IMG/VR virus record: IMGVR_UViG_3300037882_002241
Location: 1-64,000 of that record
Length of the DNA stretch: 64,000 bases
From: a virus
Direction: 5' to 3' (one strand)
This document shows positions 29,873 to 38,825 of this stretch, in pieces; the stretch's first letter is position 1, and the number at the start of each line of letters is the position of its first letter. The position numbers and the translations under genes were made by a program. The notes under the pieces are model-generated. The model was given only the letters and a program-made list of their open reading frames with translations. It made no database searches and was not told where the DNA came from.

Positions 29873-29980
29873 CTAATTCCCTGCTTTAATGCAGATTTTC
29901 TCTGATTGATAGCACGTTGTTTTAACTTGTGGCTTATGTGTAACTTGTGTTTCTCCGCATTTTTTAGCATTCCAAAACAT
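29873..29980 (-). CDS. possible small protein
   Basis: 35 residues with three Cys and many Lys/Thr. No clear Shine-Dalgarno, but the frame fills the gap between two late genes. Confidence 0.35.
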   Translation of the reverse strand: MFWNAKKCGETQVTHKPQVKTTCYQSEKICIKAGN

Positions 29981-29993
29981 ATCTTAATCTGTC

Positions 29994-30413
29994 TTAGTTT
30001 TCTCTTGTGGTTGGTTGTTTTTGTGTTAGCAAGTTAATCTTGCTAGAAAGAACATTTTGAACACCGTCAATTCGTTCTATACGTTGATTAAATTCAACTT
30101 TTTGCTGTTCTTGTGTTTTTTTTATTTCAGAAATTTCATTTTTGTTGTCTTGATAACCATTCGTTAATTTTTCAATTGTATCAGAAAGTCTATCCATTTT
30201 TTCATGTGTTTTCCTAGTTTCTAATATACTAGCAGTTTGCAGCTCTTGGTTTCTTATATTAACCTCAAAATATTTTTCAGCAGCCTTGTTATTTAATGAC
30301 ACCCAGATAACAAGTGCAATACCAATTAAAACTAGCACAATATTTATGTATTTTTTATCTGCTTTGTTAATTACGTTATTCGCTGTCTCTGAAGCGGCAT
30401 CTATAGGGTTCAT
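29994..30413 (-). CDS. membrane-anchored coiled-coil protein
   Basis: 139 residues: one transmembrane helix (YINIVLVLIGIALVIWVSL) at 24-42, then a long coiled coil (ILETRKTHEKMDRLSDTIEKL and further). Overlaps the outer spanin gene by 4 nt. Probably part of the lysis or superinfection-control set. Confidence 0.65.
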   Translation of the reverse strand: MNPIDAASETANNVINKADKKYINIVLVLIGIALVIWVSLNNKAAEKYFEVNIRNQELQTASILETRKTHEKMDRLSDTIEKLTNGYQDNKNEISEIKKTQEQQKVEFNQRIERIDGVQNVLSSKINLLTQKQPTTREN

Positions 30414-30697
30414 TTAAGATTGTCTTTCTCTAATTTCGCTTTTTCTTCTTGGCATTTACGCGCTTTTTCACGCATATTTGCATAATCTTCAAACGCATTA
30501 AGCATAGCAGTAGCAGGTTTATCGCCACGTGCGCTTAATTCTTCATATTCGGTTAGTAATTCATTCTGCTCTGCTTTTGGTATTTCACGTAAATCAATGC
30601 AGATTAAATAAGGTTTTTGAACAGTAACAACTTTTTCAGAATTCGCCGTTACGCAACCTGTCACGGTAATCATTATGGCGAGGAGGTTCAACTTCAT
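30410..30697 (-). CDS. outer-membrane spanin (Rz1-like lipoprotein)
   Basis: 95 residues starting MKLNLLAIMITVTGC: a lipoprotein signal with lipobox VTGC. The mature part is charged and helical. It begins inside the inner-spanin gene in another frame, as Rz1 genes do. An in-frame ATG at 30730 is less fitting. It should join the inner spanin to fuse the two membranes at lysis. Confidence 0.75.
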   Translation of the reverse strand: MKLNLLAIMITVTGCVTANSEKVVTVQKPYLICIDLREIPKAEQNELLTEYEELSARGDKPATAMLNAFEDYANMREKARKCQEEKAKLEKDNLK

Positions 30698-30890
30698 TAA
30701 TAATTGTTTCAATCTCTTTAACCTTAACATTCGTTTTTTGTGATTCTATAACTTCGTCAATCTTGGCTTTATTGTAACCGTCAATCCTAGCTTTATCTAG
30801 CTTTGATTGCTCTTGATATTGACGGATTTGCTCTATTACCCTAGAAAAAAAGGGTAATAGATTGTTAATAAACGTAAAAAACGCTATCAT
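30636..30890 (-). CDS. inner-membrane spanin (Rz-like)
   Basis: 84 residues with a weak N-terminal hydrophobic segment (MIAFFTFINNLLPFFSRVI) and a long charged helix. Its 3' third is overlapped by the Rz1-like gene, the usual embedded arrangement. Follows the holin candidate by 1 nt. Confidence 0.65.
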   Translation of the reverse strand: MIAFFTFINNLLPFFSRVIEQIRQYQEQSKLDKARIDGYNKAKIDEVIESQKTNVKVKEIETIINEVEPPRHNDYRDRLRNGEF

Positions 30891-30891
30891 T

Positions 30892-31107
30892 TTAAGAACT
30901 TAAACCTAATGATGTTTTAGCAGTAAATCGACCATATAAGGCTAAAGCACCACCTACAAAAGCAGCTATCGTGTCATATGACTCGTTTAATACAGCAATC
31001 TTTGAAGCATCTAAATCATATCCAAAGAACCCTAATAGAGTTGGTAAAAACATAATAATAACACCCCAAACGGTTTTTGAGGCTAACGGATTTTTTACTT
31101 CGCTCAT
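30892..31107 (-). CDS. holin candidate
   Basis: 71 residues with two hydrophobic helices (TVWGVIIMFLPTLLGFFGYD and IAAFVGGALALYGRF). Size, helices and position just before the spanins and after the endolysin suggest a holin that forms membrane lesions. Confidence 0.7.
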   Translation of the reverse strand: MSEVKNPLASKTVWGVIIMFLPTLLGFFGYDLDASKIAVLNESYDTIAAFVGGALALYGRFTAKTSLGLSS

Positions 31108-31109
31108 AG

Positions 31110-31271
31110 TTAAATTCCTTTGATTTTTTGTGTGGTATAAATAACGCCTTTTTCAACACATTGAACAGTGCCAATAGTTGCTTTATTTACATAACCACCG
31201 AACGCGTTAACTTTTTTATCTGCAATATTGCCAGCAGAAAGAGCAATAATTAAAATGGCTAAAAATTCCAT
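31110..31271 (-). CDS. small secreted or membrane protein
   Basis: 53 residues: MEFLAILIIALSAGNIADKK is a signal-like start, followed by a small beta domain (VNAFGGYVNKATIGTVQC). GAGGTAAATT precedes the ATG. Located between endolysin and holin genes. Confidence 0.6.
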   Translation of the reverse strand: MEFLAILIIALSAGNIADKKVNAFGGYVNKATIGTVQCVEKGVIYTTQKIKGI

Positions 31272-31311
31272 AATTTACCTCATATTTACCCACTAAGCAG
31301 GGTTTTTGCTA

Positions 31312-31340
31312 TTGACACGATATGTGTAATCTGTTAGATT
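31312..31340 (+). promoter_or_regulatory. isolated rightward promoter
   Basis: GCTATTGACA with TTGACA 31312-31317, 17-nt spacer, TAGATT 31335-31340, pointing against the late operon. Confidence 0.5.
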
Positions 31341-31370
31341 GTTAATAACATTAAACGGGAGAAAACACAA

Positions 31371-31472
31371 ATGGATTATTTATACATTGGTTTAAGTATT
31401 GTTATCACTGCATTTTTAATAAGCGGCTATTATGCCTTTAAAGATGGTCACAATTATTACAACATGGATTAA
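31371..31472 (+). CDS. rightward membrane micro-protein
   Basis: 33 residues with one transmembrane helix (LYIGLSIVITAFLISGYYAF). GGGAG lies before the ATG and an early-type promoter 30 nt upstream. It is antisense to the late operon and its stop overlaps the endolysin stop. Could be a lysis or holin antagonist; unproven. Confidence 0.6.
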   Translation: MDYLYIGLSIVITAFLISGYYAFKDGHNYYNMD

Positions 31473-31861
31473 AGCTCAATTTGAATGTGAGGTTTATCCC
31501 ATGCGTTTTTCCAATCACCACCCCACGTGATTTTATGATTTAATTCTTTTGCAGATTCTTTAAAGCAATCAGCTATATGGTAAAAATCTTTAATAGCAAG
31601 CCAATCAGGTAATCCTTCTTTATTCAACGGGCAAAAATCAACCGCATGAGAAAAACCATCTAATTGTTTTAAATGCATGCTTTTTTTCGTTTGAGTAAAT
31701 CCTGCGTTGTAAAGCCTTACTTGTTCTGCATATGCACGAACGCCACATGTAATGATAAATTTTACATCTGATTTTTGAGCTGCAAGTTCTGTAATTTTTA
31801 CTAAAGACGGGTGAACGCCTTTAAGTTTTAACAGTGAATTTTTATTTAATATAATAGCCAT
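31469..31861 (-). CDS. M15-family endolysin (peptidoglycan peptidase)
   Basis: 130 residues. SMHLKQLDGFSHAVDFCP carries the His/Asp zinc ligands of VanY/M15 peptidases (SxHxxGxAxD type) and WGGDWKNAWDKPHIQIE the last His. Cuts stem peptides of peptidoglycan. The start MAIILNKNS at 31861 overlaps the preceding stop (TAATG); upstream in-frame codons belong to the previous gene. Cytoplasmic, needs the holin. Confidence 0.85.
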   Translation of the reverse strand: MAIILNKNSLLKLKGVHPSLVKITELAAQKSDVKFIITCGVRAYAEQVRLYNAGFTQTKKSMHLKQLDGFSHAVDFCPLNKEGLPDWLAIKDFYHIADCFKESAKELNHKITWGGDWKNAWDKPHIQIEL

Positions 31862-32322
31862 TATCTTGTCCATGCTTGAAGTGATAGGTTTATGCCATAT
31901 GAGCAATTAGCTGACCATAAGCCATCACCTATCCAGTTATAAGAAAAGTCAAACTCACCATTCTCTAAGGGACACCATGTAGCAATGTTTGAACGCTGCC
32001 CGCCACCTATATGGGATTCAATAGATTGCCCCATATAGTTCGCGTGGTGCATAGTTGATGATGGTGACTTAAAAGAACAAGTAACTTGCCCCTCTTGTGG
32101 GTTCGTGCCATGAGTAATGACTAATAAGCCACAAAGAAAGGCGGATTTTGCATCAGCACTAACACCCAAAGGTTTTAAATCAATCCTATGCCACTGGTTT
32201 TGACCACCGATATTCGGAGGAATAAAATTAGCGGCGTTCATGCTGTTCATGAATATGGCAATCGGGTGCTTGCTAGACCTCTTATCAGTGTAAATCTCAG
32301 TTGATTTTTGCCAAAAACTCAT
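31861..32322 (-). CDS. hypothetical late protein
   Basis: 153 residues, beta-rich with N/G/S stretches (GDGLWSANCSYGINLSLQAW). Lies between the fibre genes and the endolysin; may be a small virion or fibre-associated protein. No family recognised. Confidence 0.6.
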   Translation of the reverse strand: MSFWQKSTEIYTDKRSSKHPIAIFMNSMNAANFIPPNIGGQNQWHRIDLKPLGVSADAKSAFLCGLLVITHGTNPQEGQVTCSFKSPSSTMHHANYMGQSIESHIGGGQRSNIATWCPLENGEFDFSYNWIGDGLWSANCSYGINLSLQAWTR

Positions 32323-32459
32323 TGTGCTTTTAAATCTTCTTTTGTAAATGAATATACAACCGCGTCAATAACATAATACATACCCGCCATGCAAGCTGTC
32401 ACAGTTATTAATTCACCTGTAATAGGTGATACGATTTTAATTTGTTTAGGATTTACCAT
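32319..32459 (-). CDS. small hypothetical protein
   Basis: 46 residues (MVNPKQIKIVSPITGELITV), with a short hydrophobic centre. ATGA overlap with the next gene. Precedes the 31861-32322 gene and is likely translated with it. Confidence 0.55.
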   Translation of the reverse strand: MVNPKQIKIVSPITGELITVTACMAGMYYVIDAVVYSFTKEDLKAQ

Positions 32460-32461
32460 AA

Positions 32462-33475
32462 TTAAACCTCGTTCATTGTTAATTTAGCGCTTGTGGTAGC
32501 ATTAAATGTACCTGTTAAATATGTATTAGGTGCATTTACAGCTAAATAGCCACGAATATTTATAACGTCACCAACTGCAAAATCAGCAATATACTCGATT
32601 GTCACAAAATCTACTTGAGAAGCATTAGTTTGGTTAAGCAAAGTTGTTGGGGTAAATTTTAAACCCTGCTCTTTATAAACACCATTAACAAAAACTGTAG
32701 TTGTTGCTGAACCCAAAGAAGCTATTGCACCGCTATCATATGTATGAGTAGTATGGATTTGTGAAAACAAACGATAACGACCTGCTTTTGTGATCGTGAT
32801 ATTACCTGCCGTTGGAATAGTAAATATATCATTAGCAACAGTTGTATCATATTTAACTGTTGTGAATGTGCCAGCAACTACGCCCGTTTGGTTAGCGGAC
32901 ATCGAAGCACGTGCATAAAGAGGTTTGCGGTTTGTGTCTTGCTTCCAAGTTGCGCCATCATATGTAGCCCATGAAGTTCCTTCAACACCCGAAACAATGC
33001 CAGTTGTTGTGTTATACCATCTATCACCTGCTACAGCTGGCGACGGTGGTGTAGCACTAGCTGTTGATTTTGCAATACCTGTCAATGAAGCCGCATTGCC
33101 GACAGCTTGCTGTAAAGCATTAGGAGTCCCAGCCCCACTTGCGTTAAGAGCTGAAGCTAACCCAGCAGGTGTAATGGCGCGTGTCGCATCTGTTCCAGCT
33201 CCTGTTTCAGTGGTATCGGCTAATTCAACAATGCCGATTGCAGTCGTTGACGCATTAACGACTGAATCAATATCCCATGTAGTGCCGTTGAATATTTTAA
33301 ACACTGGGGGCGTTGCACCTGTATCATACCACACTTGACCTAATACAGCAGATAAAGGTGCAGTAGCACTCGATACCGTTGCTGGTGCAACACGAGCTGG
33401 ATTTAGTGTTACTTTGTTACTTGCAATAGTAAAATCAGTTGTTTTTAAATCACTAGGAAATAGTGCAGTAGTCAT
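32462..33475 (-). CDS. tail fibre protein with C1q-like end
   Basis: 337 residues. The N-terminal DLKTTDFTIASNKVTLNP phrase recurs in weaker form in the tailspike gene next to it, so both may attach to the same partner. Gly/Ala/Thr-rich repeats follow (VVNASTTAIGIVELAD, TRAITPAGLASAL). The C-terminal 140 residues (FTIPTAGNITITKAGRYRLF, VNGVYKEQG) look like a C1q/TNF-type trimer head. Probably a receptor-binding fibre. Confidence 0.7.
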   Translation of the reverse strand: MTTALFPSDLKTTDFTIASNKVTLNPARVAPATVSSATAPLSAVLGQVWYDTGATPPVFKIFNGTTWDIDSVVNASTTAIGIVELADTTETGAGTDATRAITPAGLASALNASGAGTPNALQQAVGNAASLTGIAKSTASATPPSPAVAGDRWYNTTTGIVSGVEGTSWATYDGATWKQDTNRKPLYARASMSANQTGVVAGTFTTVKYDTTVANDIFTIPTAGNITITKAGRYRLFSQIHTTHTYDSGAIASLGSATTTVFVNGVYKEQGLKFTPTTLLNQTNASQVDFVTIEYIADFAVGDVINIRGYLAVNAPNTYLTGTFNATTSAKLTMNEV

Positions 33476-33495
33476 TGTTTATATCCTTAAAGTTT

Positions 33496-35757
33496 TTAGA
33501 ATGAAGCCCAAACAGAAGCACCATCATTACCCGCAGTATAGCACCGCCAGCCTTCAGTTGTTAATGTAGGTGTGGAGTTTAGAAATACGTCACCAACGGA
33601 AGCCGCTAGTGTAGGAGAAGCCGTTGCAAAACCTCTCATATTCATAGCTGCATTGGTTGTGCCTATAGCAGCACCTGCAATTAAAATAGATCGTTTAGTT
33701 GCTGATGGATAAAGCTCATTTTTATGAATTGCAAAATTAGCACCATCAACACGAATAGATTCTGAAGTTGAAGATGATATTTTTGAGTTTTTAACTGTGC
33801 CATTACCATTTAAACGCAAGCCATAATTACTTGTGCCAATTCCTGTAGATGAAATTTCAAGACCATCAATCATAGTGTTGGTATAAGCCGCGTTTACATA
33901 AACGGCGGGGCGTGAATTTGTAGCACTTGCAGCTTTGTAATTGCCCCCAATAAGTTTTAACCCGTCACCAGTCGAAGATGAAAGTGCGAATAAAGCATAA
34001 TCAGTTGCATCAATTTGTGCATTGCTAATCAAAACGTCATCAATAACACCGCCAATAGTAACCCCACGTGTTGCACCTCTTAGAATAGGGTTATACATTT
34101 TAACCCGTCTAATCGTGTCATCACTTGAACCCGATCCGACTAAATACATACTCGACAAGAATGCACCTTCACTTGTAAAGTTGATAAATTCAACGTCCGT
34201 CCACGCTTGGATTAAAGCGCCGTATGATAAAGTCGAAGGCGAAGCACCAGTCCACCTTGACTTGAAATTTACAATCTTCATGCCGCGACCTGTATTAGCA
34301 ACAGTTGGCGCAGGTGACGTCATAAGAACCGTTAATCCACTTGCACCCTCTTTATCAATATCTACATTTATATTAGTGACGATAAAATTTTCATAAGCAT
34401 TTAAAACTGTTGCAGGTTGATTGTTGCGTTTAAATTCTATGCCACCGCCACAACCTCTTATTGTCACATTAGAGATTATAACATCTTGTGCAACCGCTGC
34501 AAAGCAATCAAACCCGTTTTGTTGCTGTGCCGTATCAGGATTTAAAACTCCGCAATCTTCAATAAGCACGTTATTGATAAAGCCCCGCCTTAAAGCAATT
34601 CCACCTTGTGTTGATGAAAGTTTAACACCTTCATTAATGCCACAACCTCTTGTTCTTAGATTGTTAACCATAAATCCTTCATGCCCACCATTGGCGTTAT
34701 TCAATGAGAAACCCCACTGAAATGGCTTGTAAATGTCTAAGTTATTTACGTTTAAATCTTTTGATTGACTGACCCAGCAAGCCTGTTGACCACCTTCTAT
34801 TCTTACACGCCCGATATTAACGCCCTCAATAATTCCAGTGGTTTTACCAATGTTTAAGCAACGAACGGGAGTGATATTAACAGCACTTGCAGTAAATGAT
34901 GAGGCGTAATCTGCATAAATAACACCTTTGATTGTCACATCTAAAACTGTTGCATAATCGTCAATGACATTTAAAATTGTGTTAGCATTAGTTAAATCTG
35001 TAGTATCAAAATTAGCCAAAACTGAAGATTGACCAACACCTTGCAAGAATACATATTTCTTTAAATTTACTGCTTTAACTTTGTATGTTTTGCCACTTAA
35101 AAGAACAAAGCCACCGCCCTTATTGTTAATATAATCTATTGCAGACTGCAAGGCTAGGCTATCATTCGTTGAATTATCACCAACCGCGCCGAATTGTTCG
35201 GGTCTAACTTCATTCTCATATAATCCCCACCATCTTAAATCAGCACTTTGAACATGCCATGTTTCAATTGGTGAAGGTGCAGCCGTTAAACTTTTATAAG
35301 TTGCGCCGCCTAATTTGTTTAATGCACTATAATCTCGTGTTGTAACGTATTTTACAGAATTTGGTATTGTAGCACCTTGCAAAGCCACATAAGATTCAAC
35401 TGTGTAAACCTCATTACGTGTTTCTTGAAATTCTACGTAATTTGAACCATCATAACGGTATTGAATATTTGCGTCTTTTGCAACGTATATAACACCAACG
35501 CGCCCAGTTGCGGGGAAAGAAACAAAATCATTATATTCTTCATATTCGTCAAGAGTTGGTAAAGCAGATTCGATTAACGTAATTCTATTATTTAAACCAG
35601 TGTCAGCATTCGTTCTTGCTAAAATCTCATTATCGAGTGCAGCTTGGCTTGCACCTCCTGTTGCATTTGATATTATTAACGGGTTAATTTTTAGCTTACC
35701 ATTATCTATAACAAAGTTATCAGAATCTAAGTCATTCTCGAATATGGCTTTTAACAT
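33496..35757 (-). CDS. tailspike with pectate-lyase-like beta-helix
   Basis: 753 residues. After an attachment region (1-180) comes PEQFGAVGDNSTNDSLALQ, the start of the pectate-lyase superfamily domain common in phage tailspikes, followed by many beta-helix rungs (about 190-660). A short C-terminal domain has TPTLTTEGWRCYTAG. Likely binds and possibly cleaves host surface polysaccharide. Its first residues resemble those of the fibre gene downstream. Confidence 0.8.
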   Translation of the reverse strand: MLKAIFENDLDSDNFVIDNGKLKINPLIISNATGGASQAALDNEILARTNADTGLNNRITLIESALPTLDEYEEYNDFVSFPATGRVGVIYVAKDANIQYRYDGSNYVEFQETRNEVYTVESYVALQGATIPNSVKYVTTRDYSALNKLGGATYKSLTAAPSPIETWHVQSADLRWWGLYENEVRPEQFGAVGDNSTNDSLALQSAIDYINNKGGGFVLLSGKTYKVKAVNLKKYVFLQGVGQSSVLANFDTTDLTNANTILNVIDDYATVLDVTIKGVIYADYASSFTASAVNITPVRCLNIGKTTGIIEGVNIGRVRIEGGQQACWVSQSKDLNVNNLDIYKPFQWGFSLNNANGGHEGFMVNNLRTRGCGINEGVKLSSTQGGIALRRGFINNVLIEDCGVLNPDTAQQQNGFDCFAAVAQDVIISNVTIRGCGGGIEFKRNNQPATVLNAYENFIVTNINVDIDKEGASGLTVLMTSPAPTVANTGRGMKIVNFKSRWTGASPSTLSYGALIQAWTDVEFINFTSEGAFLSSMYLVGSGSSDDTIRRVKMYNPILRGATRGVTIGGVIDDVLISNAQIDATDYALFALSSSTGDGLKLIGGNYKAASATNSRPAVYVNAAYTNTMIDGLEISSTGIGTSNYGLRLNGNGTVKNSKISSSTSESIRVDGANFAIHKNELYPSATKRSILIAGAAIGTTNAAMNMRGFATASPTLAASVGDVFLNSTPTLTTEGWRCYTAGNDGASVWASF

Positions 35758-35766
35758 GGAACTTCC

Positions 35767-36264
35767 TTAAAACTTTGTTAATAATTTGAGTTGTGTTGTT
35801 CTTGTGACGTTTATTTTTGTTTTCATGTCACTATCATCTTTAAACGGGCGATTATCAACAATCTTTTGAGCTGTTTTTAAACCCCAATCGGGGAGCATAT
35901 CTAATTGTTCAACAGTTGCCGTGTTTATGTTGACCAATAATGAAGGCTCAACGATAACCTTTGAGTTTAATTCAGTTATTTTATCTTTTAGCCTATTTAT
36001 CTCATTTTGAACATTAACTATAATCTGTGAAAAATCGTTAACCTTAATCTTTAACGCATCAAATTCTTTTTGATTAACAGTATTTTGGATAGGTATATTT
36101 ACATTTTGGCTATCAATCAAATTAGAGATATAACCAGCATCTAAACATTCGTTATATGTCAAAGCACGATTGTTCGTCTTAAATATATGGCGTGTTGAAG
36201 TTATATCATGATTAGATATTTGATAAGATTTACCATCAACAGTTAATTTAAAATTCTTACGCAT
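35767..36264 (-). CDS. coiled-coil protein with ComEA-type HhH end
   Basis: 165 residues. N-terminal small domain (LTVDGKSYQISNHDI), central coiled coil (EFDALKIKVNDFSQIIVNVQ), and a C-terminal helix-hairpin-helix: VNINTATVEQLDMLPDWGLK, then TAQKIVDNRPF. Such HhH domains bind DNA or, in some proteins, act as assembly modules. Its place between tailspike and tail genes makes a structural or DNA-ejection role possible. Confidence 0.65.
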   Translation of the reverse strand: MRKNFKLTVDGKSYQISNHDITSTRHIFKTNNRALTYNECLDAGYISNLIDSQNVNIPIQNTVNQKEFDALKIKVNDFSQIIVNVQNEINRLKDKITELNSKVIVEPSLLVNINTATVEQLDMLPDWGLKTAQKIVDNRPFKDDSDMKTKINVTRTTQLKLLTKF

Positions 36265-37148
36265 TATAATGGTGTCAATTCTGTGATTGAATAAATCTCG
36301 TTAAATCCGCTTAGTGTATTAAAATTAATAGCAAGACCCAGTGAATAAACTATTGGAGTGCCTATTAATAAACCTGATAAAAACCCACTGTGTGAAGTTG
36401 AAGTCCCAGCAACAGGATTTCCTTGGCTATCTGTCGATGCTGACGTTGATTCCCCCAACGCAGTTACACCATAGCCTGATAATTCTACATAATTGTAAGT
36501 AGTCCCGCTAGGTGGTGTTGTGTTGTCTGACCCTTTAATCATTATTTCAAATAAATTATTTAGAAACATACCTTTTGTAACGTCAGCGATGGCTGCAAAC
36601 GGTGCATACGATCCATTGCCTTTTTGCACACCTAACGTTTTAGTTGGCTGACCCAGTGGATAAGCACGACCTTTTATGTTATAAGCAATGCCATTTTTTA
36701 AACCGTGTATAATGCCATCAACAATAGTTACACCATCGGGCAATGGGTTTGTGTTTGTGTTTGTGTCACCAGCAACTAATTCACCATTGGCATTGCGTGT
36801 AATGGTTACGTTATCAATCAATGTATTCGCCGCAATAACTCTAGGTAAATCAGCTTGTGTCATAGCAACCCATGCACCAGCTTTATAGACTTTATATTCA
36901 CCAGCTACATTAGTGCTTTCACCTTGATTAGTGCCGTTTAAATCTTCCCAAATTTTAGTTAAATCAGTTGGTGCAGAATAGCTGGCAATGTAAAACAGGT
37001 TAGCGTCTTCTAATGACTTTGCAATCATATCACGTAAAGGGTATGAACGGCGTTTTTTAAGTATCGGTGCAACGTTAGCAGATATGCTAGGTTCATATTC
37101 TGAAATGGTTGTTCTTTGCGCTTTAATATTAAGTGTATTGATAGTCAT
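36264..37148 (-). CDS. tail structural protein
   Basis: 294 residues, beta-rich with Asn/Thr/Gly tracts and a hydrophobic end. Adjacent to baseplate genes; probably a baseplate or fibre-attachment protein. No family recognised. Confidence 0.6.
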   Translation of the reverse strand: MTINTLNIKAQRTTISEYEPSISANVAPILKKRRSYPLRDMIAKSLEDANLFYIASYSAPTDLTKIWEDLNGTNQGESTNVAGEYKVYKAGAWVAMTQADLPRVIAANTLIDNVTITRNANGELVAGDTNTNTNPLPDGVTIVDGIIHGLKNGIAYNIKGRAYPLGQPTKTLGVQKGNGSYAPFAAIADVTKGMFLNNLFEIMIKGSDNTTPPSGTTYNYVELSGYGVTALGESTSASTDSQGNPVAGTSTSHSGFLSGLLIGTPIVYSLGLAINFNTLSGFNEIYSITELTPL

Positions 37149-37158
37149 TTTTTATTCC

Positions 37159-37875
37159 TTAAGGTGCAGCGTAAAATGTTAATGATGGTGTAACGCTCAA
37201 ATCAGTAACTTGAACAGTTGCCCATGAATTAGGCGTTAATGAAACGTAACCTCTTACGTTTCCTGCTAAGTCAAGCAATGCTTCTGTTGCATTAATATTT
37301 GAGTTTTGCCACATATGGTAGTGTGTATTATTTGATAAATCAGTAACTTCAATCAACGGCATTAGGTTATATTGTGCCATCGCCATTGCATTAAGATTAG
37401 TTGAAAGAACGGTGCAAGGTGCGCCAGCAGTTGCACCTTTACGGATTATTAGAATAGCGTCATCTGCTAAAGGTAAAGAAGCCGCGCCACCATTAGCAGT
37501 AGGGCATCCGATTTTAGCAATCTCATTCGCTAATTCATCTTTTGAGAAAACTTGGCTTGTTAGATAATCTAAATAACTACCCAAAACGTTATCAGCTAAA
37601 CCATCATTACATGAAGGAATAACCTCTTTAGTTCCAGTAATTTTATTCTTGAAACGTGCTAATGAAGCTATTCCCGAAAATATATTAGATAACAAACTTT
37701 GAATTTGTGGAATAGTCCACTTAACATCACGATTGCAATCATTGGGCGGATATTGTGGTGGACAGCCCCATTCAACTTTAGTAGCATCTTCAGCTAATGG
37801 ATTATACAAGCCACCTTGAATATTAGCACTTCCTACATTGCCTTGAGTTCCATCTTGTTGACCGAAAAATGACAT
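37159..37875 (-). CDS. tail structural protein with Cys-rich N-part
   Basis: 238 residues; WGCPPQYPPNDCNRD and further Cys (PSCNDG, GCPTANG, APCTVL). Located between the gp48-like gene and the tail genes at 36264. Probably part of the baseplate periphery. Confidence 0.6.
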   Translation of the reverse strand: MSFFGQQDGTQGNVGSANIQGGLYNPLAEDATKVEWGCPPQYPPNDCNRDVKWTIPQIQSLLSNIFSGIASLARFKNKITGTKEVIPSCNDGLADNVLGSYLDYLTSQVFSKDELANEIAKIGCPTANGGAASLPLADDAILIIRKGATAGAPCTVLSTNLNAMAMAQYNLMPLIEVTDLSNNTHYHMWQNSNINATEALLDLAGNVRGYVSLTPNSWATVQVTDLSVTPSLTFYAAP

Positions 37876-38825
37876 TATCTTAACTCCATAGGCTGTGAAA
37901 CAAGCCAGTATTTTTTAATTAAACAAACAGCTAATGTTTTTAGAGGGTCATAAATATCATTATCACCACAACCTTTTATAACAGCCGTTACTTTTATTTT
38001 AGGCGTATGACCTACTGGCGCACACATTAACAACCCACCATCTTTATTGCACGGGTCTATTGAACATAAGCCAATAGGTGCGGGCATTAATAAATCTGTG
38101 TTTCTTACTAGCTTTAATCTTAAAACCTCTATAGGAGGGCAAGTGCTTTCTGAATATGTATAACCGTCTTGAACAGTCATACATGGTTCAATAAACTTTT
38201 TAGCGGAAACATTATCATTATGCTCATATGTGTAACCAATTCTAGGGTTATCGCACGGAATTTCATTATCAATCATTAATGATAAGCCTAAAAACTGTAA
38301 TGCGTTATTCCATTGCACTAGGTTTTGAGCAAAATCATTGCGGGTTATTCTTAAATAAAAACGCAATAGGTTATAATCAGCAGCACGCTGTGATTCATCA
38401 CTTAAAAAGCAATTTGTTGTTTCACAAAAACCACAATCTTTAGGCTCGCATTCTATAGCAGATCCGCAAGCTTTATCAATGCCATATTTTTTAAGCCAAA
38501 ATGAAGGTGTTTTGCTTGTTAATGGGTTCATATCCTGCAATGTATTTAATGTTTTTGATAAAACCTCTTGAACATGACGGGTTCTAAATTTAAACCATCT
38601 TTCAAAAAAGCTAGGCTTGCATGGTTCACAATCCGTTATAGGTTCACATATTGCTAGAGGTGCAGCAATAGGCTTTTGTTTATTAATTACCCAAGCCATA
38701 CCATAAGGCAAAAGCTTTTCTAATGAGCAATCTAAACCACACCAATCACACAAATCTCTTGGCTTGCATAATTCTATAGTATCACTTTTACAAACCACTA
38801 AAGCGCCTGTGAAATCAACAGTCAT
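37875..38825 (-). CDS. baseplate protein, Mu gp48/YmfQ-like, very Cys-rich
   Basis: 316 residues. LLPYGMAWVINK and later TLQDMNPLTSKTPSFWLKKYG follow the pattern of YmfQ/DUF2313 baseplate proteins that lie just after gpJ in Mu-like tails. It carries over twenty cysteines, including CKPRDLCDWCGLDC and CEPKDCGFCETTNC, which is not usual for the family. The start overlaps the J-like gene. Confidence 0.6.
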   Translation of the reverse strand: MTVDFTGALVVCKSDTIELCKPRDLCDWCGLDCSLEKLLPYGMAWVINKQKPIAAPLAICEPITDCEPCKPSFFERWFKFRTRHVQEVLSKTLNTLQDMNPLTSKTPSFWLKKYGIDKACGSAIECEPKDCGFCETTNCFLSDESQRAADYNLLRFYLRITRNDFAQNLVQWNNALQFLGLSLMIDNEIPCDNPRIGYTYEHNDNVSAKKFIEPCMTVQDGYTYSESTCPPIEVLRLKLVRNTDLLMPAPIGLCSIDPCNKDGGLLMCAPVGHTPKIKVTAVIKGCGDNDIYDPLKTLAVCLIKKYWLVSQPMELR

